64,000 nt of DNA from Spirochaeta africana DSM 8902 (GTDB taxonomy: Bacteria; Spirochaetota; Spirochaetia; DSM-27196; DSM-8902). The translations under genes and the position numbers were made by a program. This document shows positions 16,150 through 25,428 of this stretch, one piece after another. Positions within the stretch are counted from its first letter, which is position 1. Every line of letters starts with the position of its first letter. The stretch lies in assembly GCF_000242595.2 (NCBI RefSeq), contig NC_017098.1:2437501-2501500 (forward strand), written 5' to 3'. Under the pieces are notes generated by a model, which was not told the origin of the DNA, did not search any database, and saw only the letters and a list, made by a program, of their open reading frames with translations.

Positions 16150-16596
16150 ATGCGCTTACTATTTTTCTCAGCTCTGATGGCTATAACGGCAGTGATTATG
16201 ATCAGCTGTAACCTGGTAACCCCGGTCGATGAATTGGTACTGGATGACAGCTGGGAGTTGCGAGAGTTGAAAACCGGCAGTGTAATCACAACGGATCTGG
16301 ATGAATGGCTAACGGTATCTTTCGACCGCTCCAGTGACGAGGTATCCTTTGCAACGGGAGCAACATGGGATGATGAGGTCGATATCGATCTGGGCTCATA
16401 CGAATACGAAATTGATTCAGGCAGCAATGAGATCACCCTGTACGATGATGATGGCGATCACCACTCAACGATCGGTTACCGGCTGGAATCTGCGGGTACA
16501 GAGCTTCGCTGGGACTCCTGGGTTACATCTGGAGACAGCAGTATCGTTGGCAATGATGGGGTGATTGCCTATCTGTTATTTGAACGAAACGATTGA
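16150..16596 (+). CDS. Small acidic lipoprotein of unknown function
   Basis: 148 residues. The signal peptide MRLLFFSALMAITAVIMIS is followed by the lipidation cysteine at residue 20. The mature protein is acidic and beta-rich (WELRELKTGSV, YEYEIDSGSNEITLYDDDGDHH), resembling the lipocalin-like lipoproteins that begin with a D-W-E-L strand, but no firm family match can be made. AAGGAGG lies six bases before the ATG. It stands alone: convergent with the DUF3820/RNase D pair and about 100 bases after rsgA. Confidence 0.8.
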   Translation: MRLLFFSALMAITAVIMISCNLVTPVDELVLDDSWELRELKTGSVITTDLDEWLTVSFDRSSDEVSFATGATWDDEVDIDLGSYEYEIDSGSNEITLYDDDGDHHSTIGYRLESAGTELRWDSWVTSGDSSIVGNDGVIAYLLFERND

Positions 16597-16639
16597 TCAA
16601 CACAATATCTCTGCGCCGCTGATGACTACAGGAATTCGA

Positions 16640-16918
16640 TCATCCACGGCCGATCAGCGGGCGCAGCAGGTATTCCAGGCCGTTCGCCTTGATCTCGGCG
16701 ATAGCAGCAAGCTGCCTGCCGATTTCTCCCTCGGGCCAGCCATTCTGCTGAAACCACAGCACGTAGGATTCCGGCAGATTGACCAGATGGGTGCCAGCAT
16801 ACTTTCCGAACGGCATTACGGTATTAGCCAGCCGGTACAGCTGCTGCTCGGGACATACCTGGCTGGTGGCGGCGGCGTCGGCAGCAGGCCACCTGTCCAT
16901 TGAGGGATCATTCACCAC
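16640..16918 (-). CDS. DUF3820 family protein
   Basis: 92 residues. MPFGKYAGTHLVNLPESYVLWFQQNGWPEG is the hallmark core of DUF3820 (MPFGKYKG...DLPEYYLxWF). The family has no established activity; it is sometimes labelled a putative quorum-sensing-regulated virulence factor, which I would not carry over. The start used is GTG, three bases after the RNase D stop; an ATG at the MDRW position is possible. Cotranscription with RNase D is likely. Confidence 0.8.
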   Translation of the reverse strand: MVNDPSMDRWPAADAAATSQVCPEQQLYRLANTVMPFGKYAGTHLVNLPESYVLWFQQNGWPEGEIGRQLAAIAEIKANGLEYLLRPLIGRG

Positions 16919-16921
16919 GGC

Positions 16922-17791
16922 CTACCCCCTGGCCGATTGCAGGATATCCGACAGATCCCTGACAAGTCGCTGATAGCGTTCAGCAGGCATGGCGCGGGAA
17001 GGTTTGATTGCGGCAGGATCGCCGTTGCCCTGCCCGGCCGCCAGTGCATACAGATCGCGATTGGGAAACACGGTGTTCGGCGGGAGGTTGACCTCGCGGG
17101 CAGCCTCCTCGCGGACGGCATGCAGGCGCTCGAGCAGCTTGAGTTGCGCTGGCTTGAGCTTGCGAACCCGGCCGCCGCGAAGCATCCCGGGTTTGCGGTC
17201 GGTCTCCGGGAGGGTATCCTGGACGGCAAAGTTTTCGACGAGAAAGCGGTCGGTCTGCCCGGCGGCAGCAAGCTGCTGCATCAGGGCGTCGCGCAGTCGG
17301 TACAGATGCACCACATCATCAATAGCATAAGCCAGGGCATCTTCATGCACCGGGCGCCGGGTCCAGTTATACTGCTGAAAGCGTTTCTTGCCGCGGGCGG
17401 GTTCAATGCCAAGGATCTCCTCCAACACGGAACTGAGCCCCTGTTTTTGCAGTCCCAGCAGCTGAACCGCCGGACGCAGATCAAGAATACAGTTCATTAA
17501 AATGCCATGATTCTTGTACAGCAGCTGGCGGTCACTGGCACAGTCGTAGGTTATCTTGAGCAGCTGGCGATTCTCCAGGAATTCCTTGATAAGCCCTATA
17601 GATACCGTCTGCGGATCGATAGCTACGGCAGTAGTGCCATCGTAGACCTGCAGCAGGCAGAAGTGCTCGCCATAGATGTGGAGATTGAACTCGGCCTCGA
17701 GATCCACCGCCACCGCATACTGTTCGGCGGGCAGATTGGCGTACCATGATCTGAAGGCGGTATCGTCGGCAATGTAGCGATATGGATGCAT
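16922..17791 (-). CDS. rnd: Ribonuclease D-like 3'-5' exonuclease with HRDC domain
   Basis: 289 residues. The DEDDy exonuclease core is visible: VDLEAEFN (D30, E32), YDCASDRQLL (D83 or D87), and YAIDDVVHLYRL near 160-172 with the final Asp. LKPAQLKLLERLHAVREEAAREVNLPPNTVFPNRDL is a typical HRDC domain that binds RNA or DNA. The family trims tRNA and other RNA 3' ends. I chose the ATG of MHPYRY because TACCAT lies seven bases upstream (leaderless pattern); a GTG at 17833 is the longer alternative. It overlaps nothing and shares a unit with the DUF3820 gene. Confidence 0.9.
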   Translation of the reverse strand: MHPYRYIADDTAFRSWYANLPAEQYAVAVDLEAEFNLHIYGEHFCLLQVYDGTTAVAIDPQTVSIGLIKEFLENRQLLKITYDCASDRQLLYKNHGILMNCILDLRPAVQLLGLQKQGLSSVLEEILGIEPARGKKRFQQYNWTRRPVHEDALAYAIDDVVHLYRLRDALMQQLAAAGQTDRFLVENFAVQDTLPETDRKPGMLRGGRVRKLKPAQLKLLERLHAVREEAAREVNLPPNTVFPNRDLYALAAGQGNGDPAAIKPSRAMPAERYQRLVRDLSDILQSARG

Positions 17792-17850
17792 AGCCGGCAT
17801 GGTATCAGGGCAGGGCTGGTCCGACAAGAGCACGATAGCAGCACGGAATC

Positions 17851-19584
17851 TCAGGCGATAGAAAAGCGGCCAACCCGTTCCTGCAGGCTGTCGCTGCCGG
17901 TTTTCAGCTGCCGCGATGCCGAATGGACTGCATCGAAGGCCTTCCTGGCCTCGTGAGCCTCCTCGGCAATGACCGTTGACGCATGTCGCACCTTCTGCGC
18001 CATTGCCTCCAGACGGTCAATCATCTCCCGCATAACCTCGGATTGTTCACGAACAACCGATGATCCACTGCGCACCTCGCCGGTTACATTCTGCAGGATA
18101 TCCATGGCCGACATCATCTCACGACTGCCGGTCGAGAGCTCTGCCGAGCTGGCTGCTATCTCATCCAGTGATGCCGCGACGGTTCTTACCTCGGCCTCAA
18201 TGGCCGCAAAGGCCGCCTCGGTATCTTTGCCGGCAGCCCCTGCCTCGCGGATACGCTCAATGATTGCCTGCACCGTCTGACCAGTATTGCTGGAGTGGGT
18301 GTTAGCCTGCTCGGCCAGCTTGCGAATCTCGTCGGCTACCACCGCGAACCCACGCCCGGATTCCCCGGCATGGGCAGCCTCGATAGCGGCATTCATAGCC
18401 AGCAGGTTTGTCTGACTGGCCACATTCTGAATGATACGGACAAACTCGGCTATCTCATCAACCTGGGCCAGCATTGCATTGACCGATGCCATCGTCATTC
18501 CCAGCTTTTCGCCACCGCTTCTGGCGGTCTCGATCAGTTGAGCGCTGGAGTCCTGCTTTGCTTTGGTAATTGCGGCAACGTTCTGCAGGGACGAAGTCAT
18601 TTGTTCGATGCTGGCGGTGGACTCGGTGACGGCAGCGTACTGCTCCTCGATCCGTTCGACCAGACGGGCAATCTGAACCGCAATGGTCTGTATCGACCCG
18701 CCGGTCTTTGCCGAAATTTCATTCAGTTGATCGGTTTCACTGGCTATTTCGTCGGTACTGGTGGTGATGCGGGCAATGAGATCACCTGCATTCTCGCTGG
18801 AGGAGTACAGACTGCGCTCTACCGCTGTCTGTTCTTCGACACTATCCCGGATGCTCTGTACCATTTCCGAGAGACTGACAGCCAGGGTATTGACCCCGTC
18901 GGAGATCCGACCGATTTCGTCTCGGGAATGCAGGTGAATCCGCTGACGCAGATCGCCATCGCCAAAAGACCGCAATGCACCTGCCACCTGCTCCAGTGGC
19001 CCCAGGGAGCGTCGCAGCATCCAGGCATACCCGGCAAATGCCGCCAGAGTGAGCAGCAGAGCCAGTGTGACCGCGGTCAGGATAAAGGCATACAACCCCT
19101 CAAATCGCACCGCGTCGGGGACTGCAAACCCGGTATACCAGTCCCAGGCCGGATAATATTCCCCGACAAACAGGGACCTCCCGTAGTCCGTAGCGACGGT
19201 TGTTCGGATTCCGTCATCAGGACTGGCAGCAGCCAGCAGCGGATCTGCTCCTTGCCCGACAAGGCCAAGGCCGTCTGGCCAGACGATTCGGCGGCCATCA
19301 CCATTGATAATAAATGGCTGAACATAACTATCCCCCATGTACTGCTGCTCCAGCCGAATCAACAGCTCGGTCTGGATTTCCTCCACCTCCTCGGTGGCAG
19401 CAGACATGGCATCGACAATATCATATTCATACTCCATAGCCCGGATACGACTGAGAAAATCCTGGGTGTATACCCTGCCGATTTCCGCGCGGAAAAACCA
19501 GAATGCAGTTGCAACAGTTACCGCGGACAGAATCAGCATCGAGCTGATCCCCAATACGGCAAGTCGGGTACGAATGCTGACCAT
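17851..19584 (-). CDS. Methyl-accepting chemotaxis protein
   Basis: 577-residue chemoreceptor. A first membrane segment (about 9-29), an extracytoplasmic sensor of about 150 residues ([17 protein letters not shown] is Cache-like), a second membrane segment (about 168-190), HAMP ([26 protein letters not shown]), and the signalling hairpin with the highly conserved tip [44 protein letters not shown]. Signals to CheA/CheW; ligand unknown. GGAG lies eight bases before the ATG. There is no chemotaxis operon nearby, so it is an orphan receptor gene. Confidence 0.96.
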   Translation of the reverse strand: MVSIRTRLAVLGISSMLILSAVTVATAFWFFRAEIGRVYTQDFLSRIRAMEYEYDIVDAMSAATEEVEEIQTELLIRLEQQYMGDSYVQPFIINGDGRRIVWPDGLGLVGQGADPLLAAASPDDGIRTTVATDYGRSLFVGEYYPAWDWYTGFAVPDAVRFEGLYAFILTAVTLALLLTLAAFAGYAWMLRRSLGPLEQVAGALRSFGDGDLRQRIHLHSRDEIGRISDGVNTLAVSLSEMVQSIRDSVEEQTAVERSLYSSSENAGDLIARITTSTDEIASETDQLNEISAKTGGSIQTIAVQIARLVERIEEQYAAVTESTASIEQMTSSLQNVAAITKAKQDSSAQLIETARSGGEKLGMTMASVNAMLAQVDEIAEFVRIIQNVASQTNLLAMNAAIEAAHAGESGRGFAVVADEIRKLAEQANTHSSNTGQTVQAIIERIREAGAAGKDTEAAFAAIEAEVRTVAASLDEIAASSAELSTGSREMMSAMDILQNVTGEVRSGSSVVREQSEVMREMIDRLEAMAQKVRHASTVIAEEAHEARKAFDAVHSASRQLKTGSDSLQERVGRFSIA

Positions 19585-19722
19585 GTGGGCTCCTTTTTCC
19601 TGACACGGGCATCATATACTATTACACGTATTTATTCAAATTCCTCTACCATTTTCTGAAATAGTATCCCTGCATGGCTTACCGTCTGGACAGGCTACCC
19701 TCCGATGCCGATACTGTGCTCC

Positions 19723-21576
19723 ATGATTCGTGTTACCGACCCCGCACCGGACAGATACGTACCAGAGATCGGCTTCTTTCTGGACAGACTTATGCTGATC
19801 TTTGCCGGGGCTCTGCTTGCTGCAGTACCGTTGAATCACTTCAGCGGGAATACATTCTTTGTATACTACAACCTGGTGATTGCCGGCATGATTCTGTCGA
19901 TCTTCATGCTGCGCCGTTCTCTCTCGATACTGCTTCAGATTGTGCTGCTGCTGTGCGCAGGCTATGCCCATGTTATTCCTTCCATGGCCTACAGCGGGCT
20001 GATTGGCACCGGGTTTATCATGATGGCCACCCTGCAGGTTCTGGCTATTGTGTTCCTGCGCACCCGAACCGCCATTATCCTGGGATCCTCGGCTGTTGCA
20101 GTTACTGCCGGGTTTGCCGCCATGGTCGGTTTCGGTGTAATCACCTACGCACCACCAGTCCTGGCCAGGATGAATTCAGGCCAGGAATGGATTATCAGGA
20201 CTATCAGTGTTGCGGCCTACCTTCTGTTGGCAACCACCACGGTGCAGTATCTGCGCTCCCGGATGTTCCAGGCTATCGATCGGTTACAGGTTATCAACGC
20301 CGAACTTACCGCCATGAAGGACCATGCCGAACACCTGGCGTATTATGATGAGTTAACCGGCCTGCCCAATCGCCACAGTTTTCACCAGCATGTCGAACGG
20401 CGTATCGCCGCGGGCTGTGGCCCGGCAGCGCTGCTGCTGCTGGATTTGCGCCGCTTTCGACTGATCAACTCCATCTATGGAGGCGAACATGGCGATCAGA
20501 TACTGATCACGATCGCCAGGGTTCTGCAGGAACACCGCCCGGCGGGACTGTACCTGGCGCGTATGAGCGGAGACGAGTTCGCCGGCTGGTTCGAGTACGA
20601 GGAACCTCAGCAGCTGTTTGACGCACTTCTGGAATTCCGACATATCGGAAGGGCAGCACTGGCAGAGGTGCACCCCCACTACGATTTATCGTACTGTGCA
20701 GCATACAGCCTTTTCCCCGAACACGGCGGCGATTATGGGCAATGTTTCATGAACACCGGGATTGCTATGCGCCAGGCCAAACTGCATGGCAGTTCATCGG
20801 TTCTGGCCTATACCCCCGATATGGGAGATCATGTACATGCCGAGAATTTGCTGGAAGCCGAATTGAAGCAGGCAGTCCGGGATGAGAATTTCACCCTTGT
20901 ATATCAACCCAAGATAGACATTCACACCCGACAGGTTCTCGGTGTAGAGGCCCTGGCCCGGTGGAACTCTCCCCGACTCGGCGACATCCCGCCCGCCCGG
21001 TTTATCCCTGCGCTGACCCACAGCAGCCTTATAGAAGGCTTTACGCTGCAAATCCTGCAGCAGGCTGCCCGTGACCTCGGAAAACTCCAGGGAAAATTCG
21101 GCCCGAGCATCACCATAGCCGTGAATATATCGCCAGCAGTGGCCCTGTCGCCGGAATTCCCCCAACAGTGCTGCGCGATCCTGCAGCAGTACCGGATCGA
21201 TCCTGCTGCCATCATTCTGGAGATTACCGAGGATATACTTATAACCGAACTGGAAACCGCCCGAACAGCCGTGGCCCGATTCCGCAGCCTGGGTATCCGG
21301 GTGTCTCTTGATGACTTTGGAACCGGGTATGCCGGTCTGTCGTATCTGCGCAATATTCCCTTTCACGAACTGAAGATTGATCGCTCGTTTGTACAGGATA
21401 TTGCCGAAAACCCGCGGAGTCTGCACCTGTTCAGGATAATCTGCGAAATGGCCGAGTTGTTCGGTTTTTCCGTGATTGCCGAGGGTGTAGAAACCGAGGC
21501 ACAGCACGCCGCCTTGCGTGAATCCTCCTGCAGGATTGCCCAGGGATTTTATTACGCCCGTCCGGAGAATCTGTGA
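19723..21576 (+). CDS. Membrane-bound GGDEF-EAL protein with SGDEF active-site variant
   Basis: About 617 residues. Five or six membrane segments (about 10-160) lead to a GGDEF domain (opening DELTGLPNRHSF) whose signature reads SGDEF at about 282-286, then an EAL domain with EAL at 409-411, NISP, ITED, LDDFGTGYAGLSYL and KIDRSF. The phosphodiesterase side looks complete, so c-di-GMP hydrolysis is the safer prediction; the cyclase may be weak or inactive. I chose ATG 19723 because GATACT lies seven bases before it; ATG 19705 is an in-frame alternative. It connects with the PilZ protein of this window as a possible effector. Confidence 0.88.
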   Translation: MIRVTDPAPDRYVPEIGFFLDRLMLIFAGALLAAVPLNHFSGNTFFVYYNLVIAGMILSIFMLRRSLSILLQIVLLLCAGYAHVIPSMAYSGLIGTGFIMMATLQVLAIVFLRTRTAIILGSSAVAVTAGFAAMVGFGVITYAPPVLARMNSGQEWIIRTISVAAYLLLATTTVQYLRSRMFQAIDRLQVINAELTAMKDHAEHLAYYDELTGLPNRHSFHQHVERRIAAGCGPAALLLLDLRRFRLINSIYGGEHGDQILITIARVLQEHRPAGLYLARMSGDEFAGWFEYEEPQQLFDALLEFRHIGRAALAEVHPHYDLSYCAAYSLFPEHGGDYGQCFMNTGIAMRQAKLHGSSSVLAYTPDMGDHVHAENLLEAELKQAVRDENFTLVYQPKIDIHTRQVLGVEALARWNSPRLGDIPPARFIPALTHSSLIEGFTLQILQQAARDLGKLQGKFGPSITIAVNISPAVALSPEFPQQCCAILQQYRIDPAAIILEITEDILITELETARTAVARFRSLGIRVSLDDFGTGYAGLSYLRNIPFHELKIDRSFVQDIAENPRSLHLFRIICEMAELFGFSVIAEGVETEAQHAALRESSCRIAQGFYYARPENL

Positions 21577-21689
21577 CATAGCCCGAGTGACGCGGGTTTT
21601 GTTGATTGCCCTCTCAGACGGCGACAGCAGCCCCAGGCTGCCCCAGACGACCCCGAACCACAAAATTCGTATCAATGCACAGGTTCCGC

Positions 21690-21718
21690 TTGACAATTAA
21701 TAATTGCAAAATTACAAT
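21690..21718 (+). promoter_or_regulatory. Promoter of the beta-glucosidase operon with AT-rich inverted repeat
   Basis: TTGACA, a 17-base spacer and TACAAT: the best sigma70 match in the window. AATTG (21701-21706 region) and CAATT (21715-21719) form an inverted repeat across the -10 box, a plausible operator for the ROK regulator encoded by the second gene. Confidence 0.7.
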
Positions 21719-21736
21719 TTATTACAAGGAGCACAC

Positions 21737-23086
21737 ATGAACGAGCTGCAATTTCCACACAATTTTATCTGGGGGACAGCCACCGCCAGCTATCAGGTAG
21801 AGGGTGCCACCCGCGAGGATGGTCGCGGCCTCAGCATCTGGGACACCTTTCCCCGCACGCCGGGCAATGTTTGGGGCGGAGAAACCGGCGATGTTGCCGC
21901 TGATCAGTATCATCGCTACGAAGAGGATATAGCTCTCATGAAGGCCGCCGGGCTGCAGGCATACCGATTCTCGATTGCATGGCCAAGAATCCTGCCCGAT
22001 GGAACCGGCGAGGTAAACCAGGCCGGGATTCAGTATTACCGTCGTCTCGCACAGGCCCTCCATGATGCCGGGATTCAGCCGACGGCTACCCTCTACCACT
22101 GGGATCTGCCGCAAGCCCTGGAAGACGCTGGCGGGTGGCCTGAACGGGCCACTGCCGAGGCATTCGGCAAATACGCTGAGATCTGTTTCCGGGAACTGGG
22201 AGACCTGATTACCAACTGGATTACCCTGAACGAACCATGGTGCACCGCCTACCTGGGCTATGAGTATGGGCAACATGCCCCGGGACGAACGGATCCGGCC
22301 GCAGCAGCGCGGGCAATTCATCACCTGAATCTGGGTCATGGCCTGGCGGTACAGGCCTTCCGCGAGGGAAACTATCGCGGCGAAATCGGAATAACCTGGA
22401 ACCTCATGCTGCCACGACCGGCAACCAGACGACCCGAGGACAAAAAGGCTGCTGAACTGGCGATTGCCCGTGAATCACGCATGTTTACCGATCCGGTAGC
22501 CGGCAAGGGGTATCCGCAGGAGTACCTTGATCTGGCCGGATTGAGCCTGCCACTGCAGGATGGCGATCTGGACATCATCAGCCAGCGAATCGATTTTGCC
22601 GGTATAAACTACTACACCGAGGGAGCAGTGGCCTGGGACGACAACGCTCCCCTGAAGGTGCGTATGGTACCGGTTCATCAGCCAACTACTATCATGGACT
22701 GGCCGATTGTGCCCGATGGACTACATCGCATGCTGCACTGGCTGAATGCTGAACTCCCCGAGGTACCGCTGTACATAACCGAGAACGGCTACGCACGCCA
22801 GGAAGACATTGAGCTGCAGCCGGACGGCAGCAAGCGTATCCTGGATCATGACCGGATTGAGTACCTCAGGACCCATTTTGCGGCGGCAGCCCGGGCTATC
22901 CACGACGGAATTCCCCTGAAAGGCTATTACATCTGGTCGTTTATTGATAACTTCGAATGGGCTCACGGGTACTCAAAGCGTTTTGGTATTGTATACTGTG
23001 ATTACACAACCATGGAACGCATTCCCAAAAACAGCTACTATTTTATTCGGGAAGTTATTGCCGGCCATGAACGATTCCAAGCCTGA
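21737..23086 (+). CDS. Family 1 beta-glucosidase
   Basis: Glycoside hydrolase family 1, 449 residues, the usual length. NFIWGTATASYQVEG opens the barrel; the acid/base Glu166 is in TLNEPW and the nucleophile Glu349 in ITENGY. Retaining hydrolysis of beta-glucosides or related disaccharides; no signal peptide, so it acts on imported sugars in the cytoplasm. The start follows AAGGAG with seven-base spacing; an in-frame ATG at 21704 lies upstream of the predicted transcription start. The downstream ROK gene overlaps its end by 20 bases. Confidence 0.96.
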   Translation: MNELQFPHNFIWGTATASYQVEGATREDGRGLSIWDTFPRTPGNVWGGETGDVAADQYHRYEEDIALMKAAGLQAYRFSIAWPRILPDGTGEVNQAGIQYYRRLAQALHDAGIQPTATLYHWDLPQALEDAGGWPERATAEAFGKYAEICFRELGDLITNWITLNEPWCTAYLGYEYGQHAPGRTDPAAAARAIHHLNLGHGLAVQAFREGNYRGEIGITWNLMLPRPATRRPEDKKAAELAIARESRMFTDPVAGKGYPQEYLDLAGLSLPLQDGDLDIISQRIDFAGINYYTEGAVAWDDNAPLKVRMVPVHQPTTIMDWPIVPDGLHRMLHWLNAELPEVPLYITENGYARQEDIELQPDGSKRILDHDRIEYLRTHFAAAARAIHDGIPLKGYYIWSFIDNFEWAHGYSKRFGIVYCDYTTMERIPKNSYYFIREVIAGHERFQA

Positions 23087-24179
23087 ACAGTATGCTGCGC
23101 AGATTCTGTCGCTGCTCTTCAGATCCCCCGGCCTGAGCCGGGCGGATCTGTCCGGCCAGCTGGGGATTGATCGCGGCATGATCACCCGGATTGTGAAACG
23201 ACTTTCCGCAGATGGTCTGGTGCGTGAGCGCCGGGATTCGATGCACTCCGGTCCCCGAAACGACACCAACAGCTCTGCGCCCGGGCGACGCCCGATCCCC
23301 CTGCAGTTGAACGACAGCGATTCGTGTGTCCTGGGGCTGGAGGTGCAACGGGACTTCATAAAGGTGAGCCGGGTTACGGTGTATGGCACTATCATCTCCA
23401 CCCGGATCCATCCCCACCCGTCACGGCAGAACATACGCGCAGAGATCATTCAGGCTATCGAGCGCGAACTGAACTGCACCGCCCCGCGTGTCCTGGGCAT
23501 CGGTATCGCCGCCAGCGGCCTGGCTGACCCCCGTACCGGCTGCATCGTACACAGCCCCCATCTGGGGGTAGACTCCACTCCGCTTGATCTGCAGACCCCG
23601 CTGCAGCAGTACTTTGATCTGCCGGTGCGGGTGGACAACGATGCCCGCTGCTGCTGCTACGATGTCATGACCTATGGGAGTCTGCAGCAGCATCACAGTT
23701 TCCTGTATCTCTTCTGCGAACTGAACGACGATCAGACCGACCCTGAGCGTTACGAGAATGTAGGCATCGGCAGTGCCATCGTGCTGAACGGTGCCATCCA
23801 GTATGGCAGCCACAGTGCAGCCGGCGAGTTTCGCAGCATATTCGCCAATCCGGATACCCATTCCCAGTTCGCCGCCGATCTGGGCAGGGCACCGCTGCGG
23901 ATAAAGTCAGACCAGGCCCTGCGCACCCGTTTTCTGGAGGATCTTGCCGCCAACTTTGCCATGATTGCCAATTACCTCGATGTAGCGGCAATCTATCTTG
24001 GCGGGGGGATCGAGCGCTATCAGGAGGAGGCGCGCCCGATCTTTGCGCGTGCGCTGCATACCACTCGCCTGTACCGGCAGGACCACCAACGCGGAGTGGA
24101 GATTCATTTTGCCGAGAGCGATGCCAAACCCGCAGTGCGGGGTGCCGCAGCGCTGATTGCCAGAGCATTATTCCTCTGA
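23067..24179 (+). CDS. ROK-family transcriptional regulator
   Basis: 370 residues: a winged helix-turn-helix (LSRADLSGQLGIDRGMITRIVKRLSADGLV, about 22-52) followed by a sugar-kinase-fold ROK domain (VLGIGIAASGLADPRTG, VDNDARCCCYDVM, AAIYLGGGIERY). The usual zinc motif CxCGxxGCxE is not present, and HSAAGEF replaces the canonical GxxGExGH, so ligand binding may have diverged. Overlapping the glucosidase gene, it most likely senses a sugar released or imported with that pathway and represses the operon. Its 3' end overlaps the convergent ankyrin lipoprotein gene by 12 bases. Confidence 0.92.
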   Translation: MNDSKPEQYAAQILSLLFRSPGLSRADLSGQLGIDRGMITRIVKRLSADGLVRERRDSMHSGPRNDTNSSAPGRRPIPLQLNDSDSCVLGLEVQRDFIKVSRVTVYGTIISTRIHPHPSRQNIRAEIIQAIERELNCTAPRVLGIGIAASGLADPRTGCIVHSPHLGVDSTPLDLQTPLQQYFDLPVRVDNDARCCCYDVMTYGSLQQHHSFLYLFCELNDDQTDPERYENVGIGSAIVLNGAIQYGSHSAAGEFRSIFANPDTHSQFAADLGRAPLRIKSDQALRTRFLEDLAANFAMIANYLDVAAIYLGGGIERYQEEARPIFARALHTTRLYRQDHQRGVEIHFAESDAKPAVRGAAALIARALFL

Positions 24180-25352
24180 ATTCTGACCTGCCTGCTCTCC
24201 GGGTTTCCACAACCGGACAAAACTGCGCCTGACCGGGGTGTGGGCAGCAATAAACCATGGCGGGGTGCCATGAGCGCTCGGCTGTTCCAGGTCCGCACCT
24301 GCGGCGGATAAGACTGCCAGAGCACGCGGACTACCGCCAAGTACTGCATAGGTGACTGGCGGTATCCCCAGTCGGTCCAGTTCGTTGGGATCCGCCCCGT
24401 CAGCCACCAGCTGCTGCAGCTGAGTGATCCGGTTCTGGTATGCAGCGCGATGCAAATCACCAGGGATCAACAGCAGCGGCTCGGCAGCCATCCCGGAGAT
24501 GTCGTGACCAGTGGCGGCCGGATCCCTCCCTGCGTTGGCAGGGCTGTGTAGCAGTGTCTCGGTCATTACGGTGTGCACCAGCCTGGTTTCCACTGCGGCA
24601 AATCCGCCGCCGGCAGCAGAGCGCGGCTGCAGCTGCCGGTACAACTGTGCCGCCACCTCTGCCAGTGCGGTGCGCTCCTGTCGCTGATCCAGTTCCCGGA
24701 TCGCTGCTGCCACCGCATACCGGTCGCCGTCACCACTGATAATCAGCTGGACAAGCTCTGCAATGCTGCTTTCGGTAACATCAACGGCTGTCGGCAGCCC
24801 CCAGTGCCAGTATTCCAGCACGCCCACGTATTCCCAGACCCGGGTTGATCCCACCTCCTCGTATCCGACTGCCGTATATCCGGAACCCGTCAGCAGTTCC
24901 GGGGGTTCTGTTACAGGGGCCGCGATGCTGGCGTACACCGTCTGCTTGGCGTCACTGTCCCAGCCGGCCGGGTAGGTGAACACCACCTGCCCCTGATCGA
25001 TTGTCCCACGGCTGTGACTGGCTGTGGTGCGGTTACTCCACTGGTCAGGAAGCCGTACCTGTGTCAGCGGCACCAGCTGCTGCACCTGCCCCTCGGCATC
25101 GAGCTCTGCGTGGTACAGGGTTACGGTATTCCAGTGGACCCTGGGATTAGTGGATACGAACATCGGGATAATCACGGTACCGGTTTGATACAGGGTGTAG
25201 TGATGCAGAAAATAGAGACTGTGCTGAATACGTATTCCGGACGAGACCTCGCCATGAGTGCGTATCTCGTTGAGGGATGGCGACCGCAGCGAGGCACAGC
25301 CCCATGCCATCAGCGCGAGCAGTACGAATAGCGTCAGCGCGATCACCCGCAT
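24168..25352 (-). CDS. Lipoprotein with C-terminal ankyrin repeats
   Basis: 394 residues. MRVIALTLFVLLALMAWGC gives a lipobox with the lipidated cysteine at residue 19. The central 250 residues are unrecognised and partly beta-rich. The C-terminus has ankyrin units: DLHRAAYQNRITQLQQLVADGADPNELDRLGIPPVTYAVLGG and a following incomplete repeat. Probably a periplasmic or surface scaffold anchored in a membrane. The ATG is preceded by an extended -10 (TGCTATACT) at seven bases and no Shine-Dalgarno sequence, so it is likely leaderless; that decided the start over the upstream frame extension. Confidence 0.82.
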   Translation of the reverse strand: MRVIALTLFVLLALMAWGCASLRSPSLNEIRTHGEVSSGIRIQHSLYFLHHYTLYQTGTVIIPMFVSTNPRVHWNTVTLYHAELDAEGQVQQLVPLTQVRLPDQWSNRTTASHSRGTIDQGQVVFTYPAGWDSDAKQTVYASIAAPVTEPPELLTGSGYTAVGYEEVGSTRVWEYVGVLEYWHWGLPTAVDVTESSIAELVQLIISGDGDRYAVAAAIRELDQRQERTALAEVAAQLYRQLQPRSAAGGGFAAVETRLVHTVMTETLLHSPANAGRDPAATGHDISGMAAEPLLLIPGDLHRAAYQNRITQLQQLVADGADPNELDRLGIPPVTYAVLGGSPRALAVLSAAGADLEQPSAHGTPPWFIAAHTPVRRSFVRLWKPGEQAGQNSEE

Positions 25353-25367
25353 AGGTATCAGTATAGC
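25353..25367 (-). promoter_or_regulatory. Leaderless extended -10 of the ankyrin lipoprotein gene
   Basis: TGCTATACT read on the minus strand, then seven bases (GATACCT), then ATG. The TGn extension supports recognition without a -35 box. Confidence 0.6.
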
Positions 25368-25428
25368 ATGATTCGGTCCCGGCAGCATGCTGCCATGGCG
25401 AAAAATCCTGGAAACCATAGAGGGATCC

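Noticed and set aside
18295-19659. 454-codon plus-strand open frame over the chemoreceptor
   Set aside because: Antisense to a clear MCP gene; no domain or ribosome site.
23258-23267. AAACGACACC inside the ROK gene, resembling the IS terminal core
   Set aside because: Only ten bases match, there is no partner repeat, and it is coding sequence.
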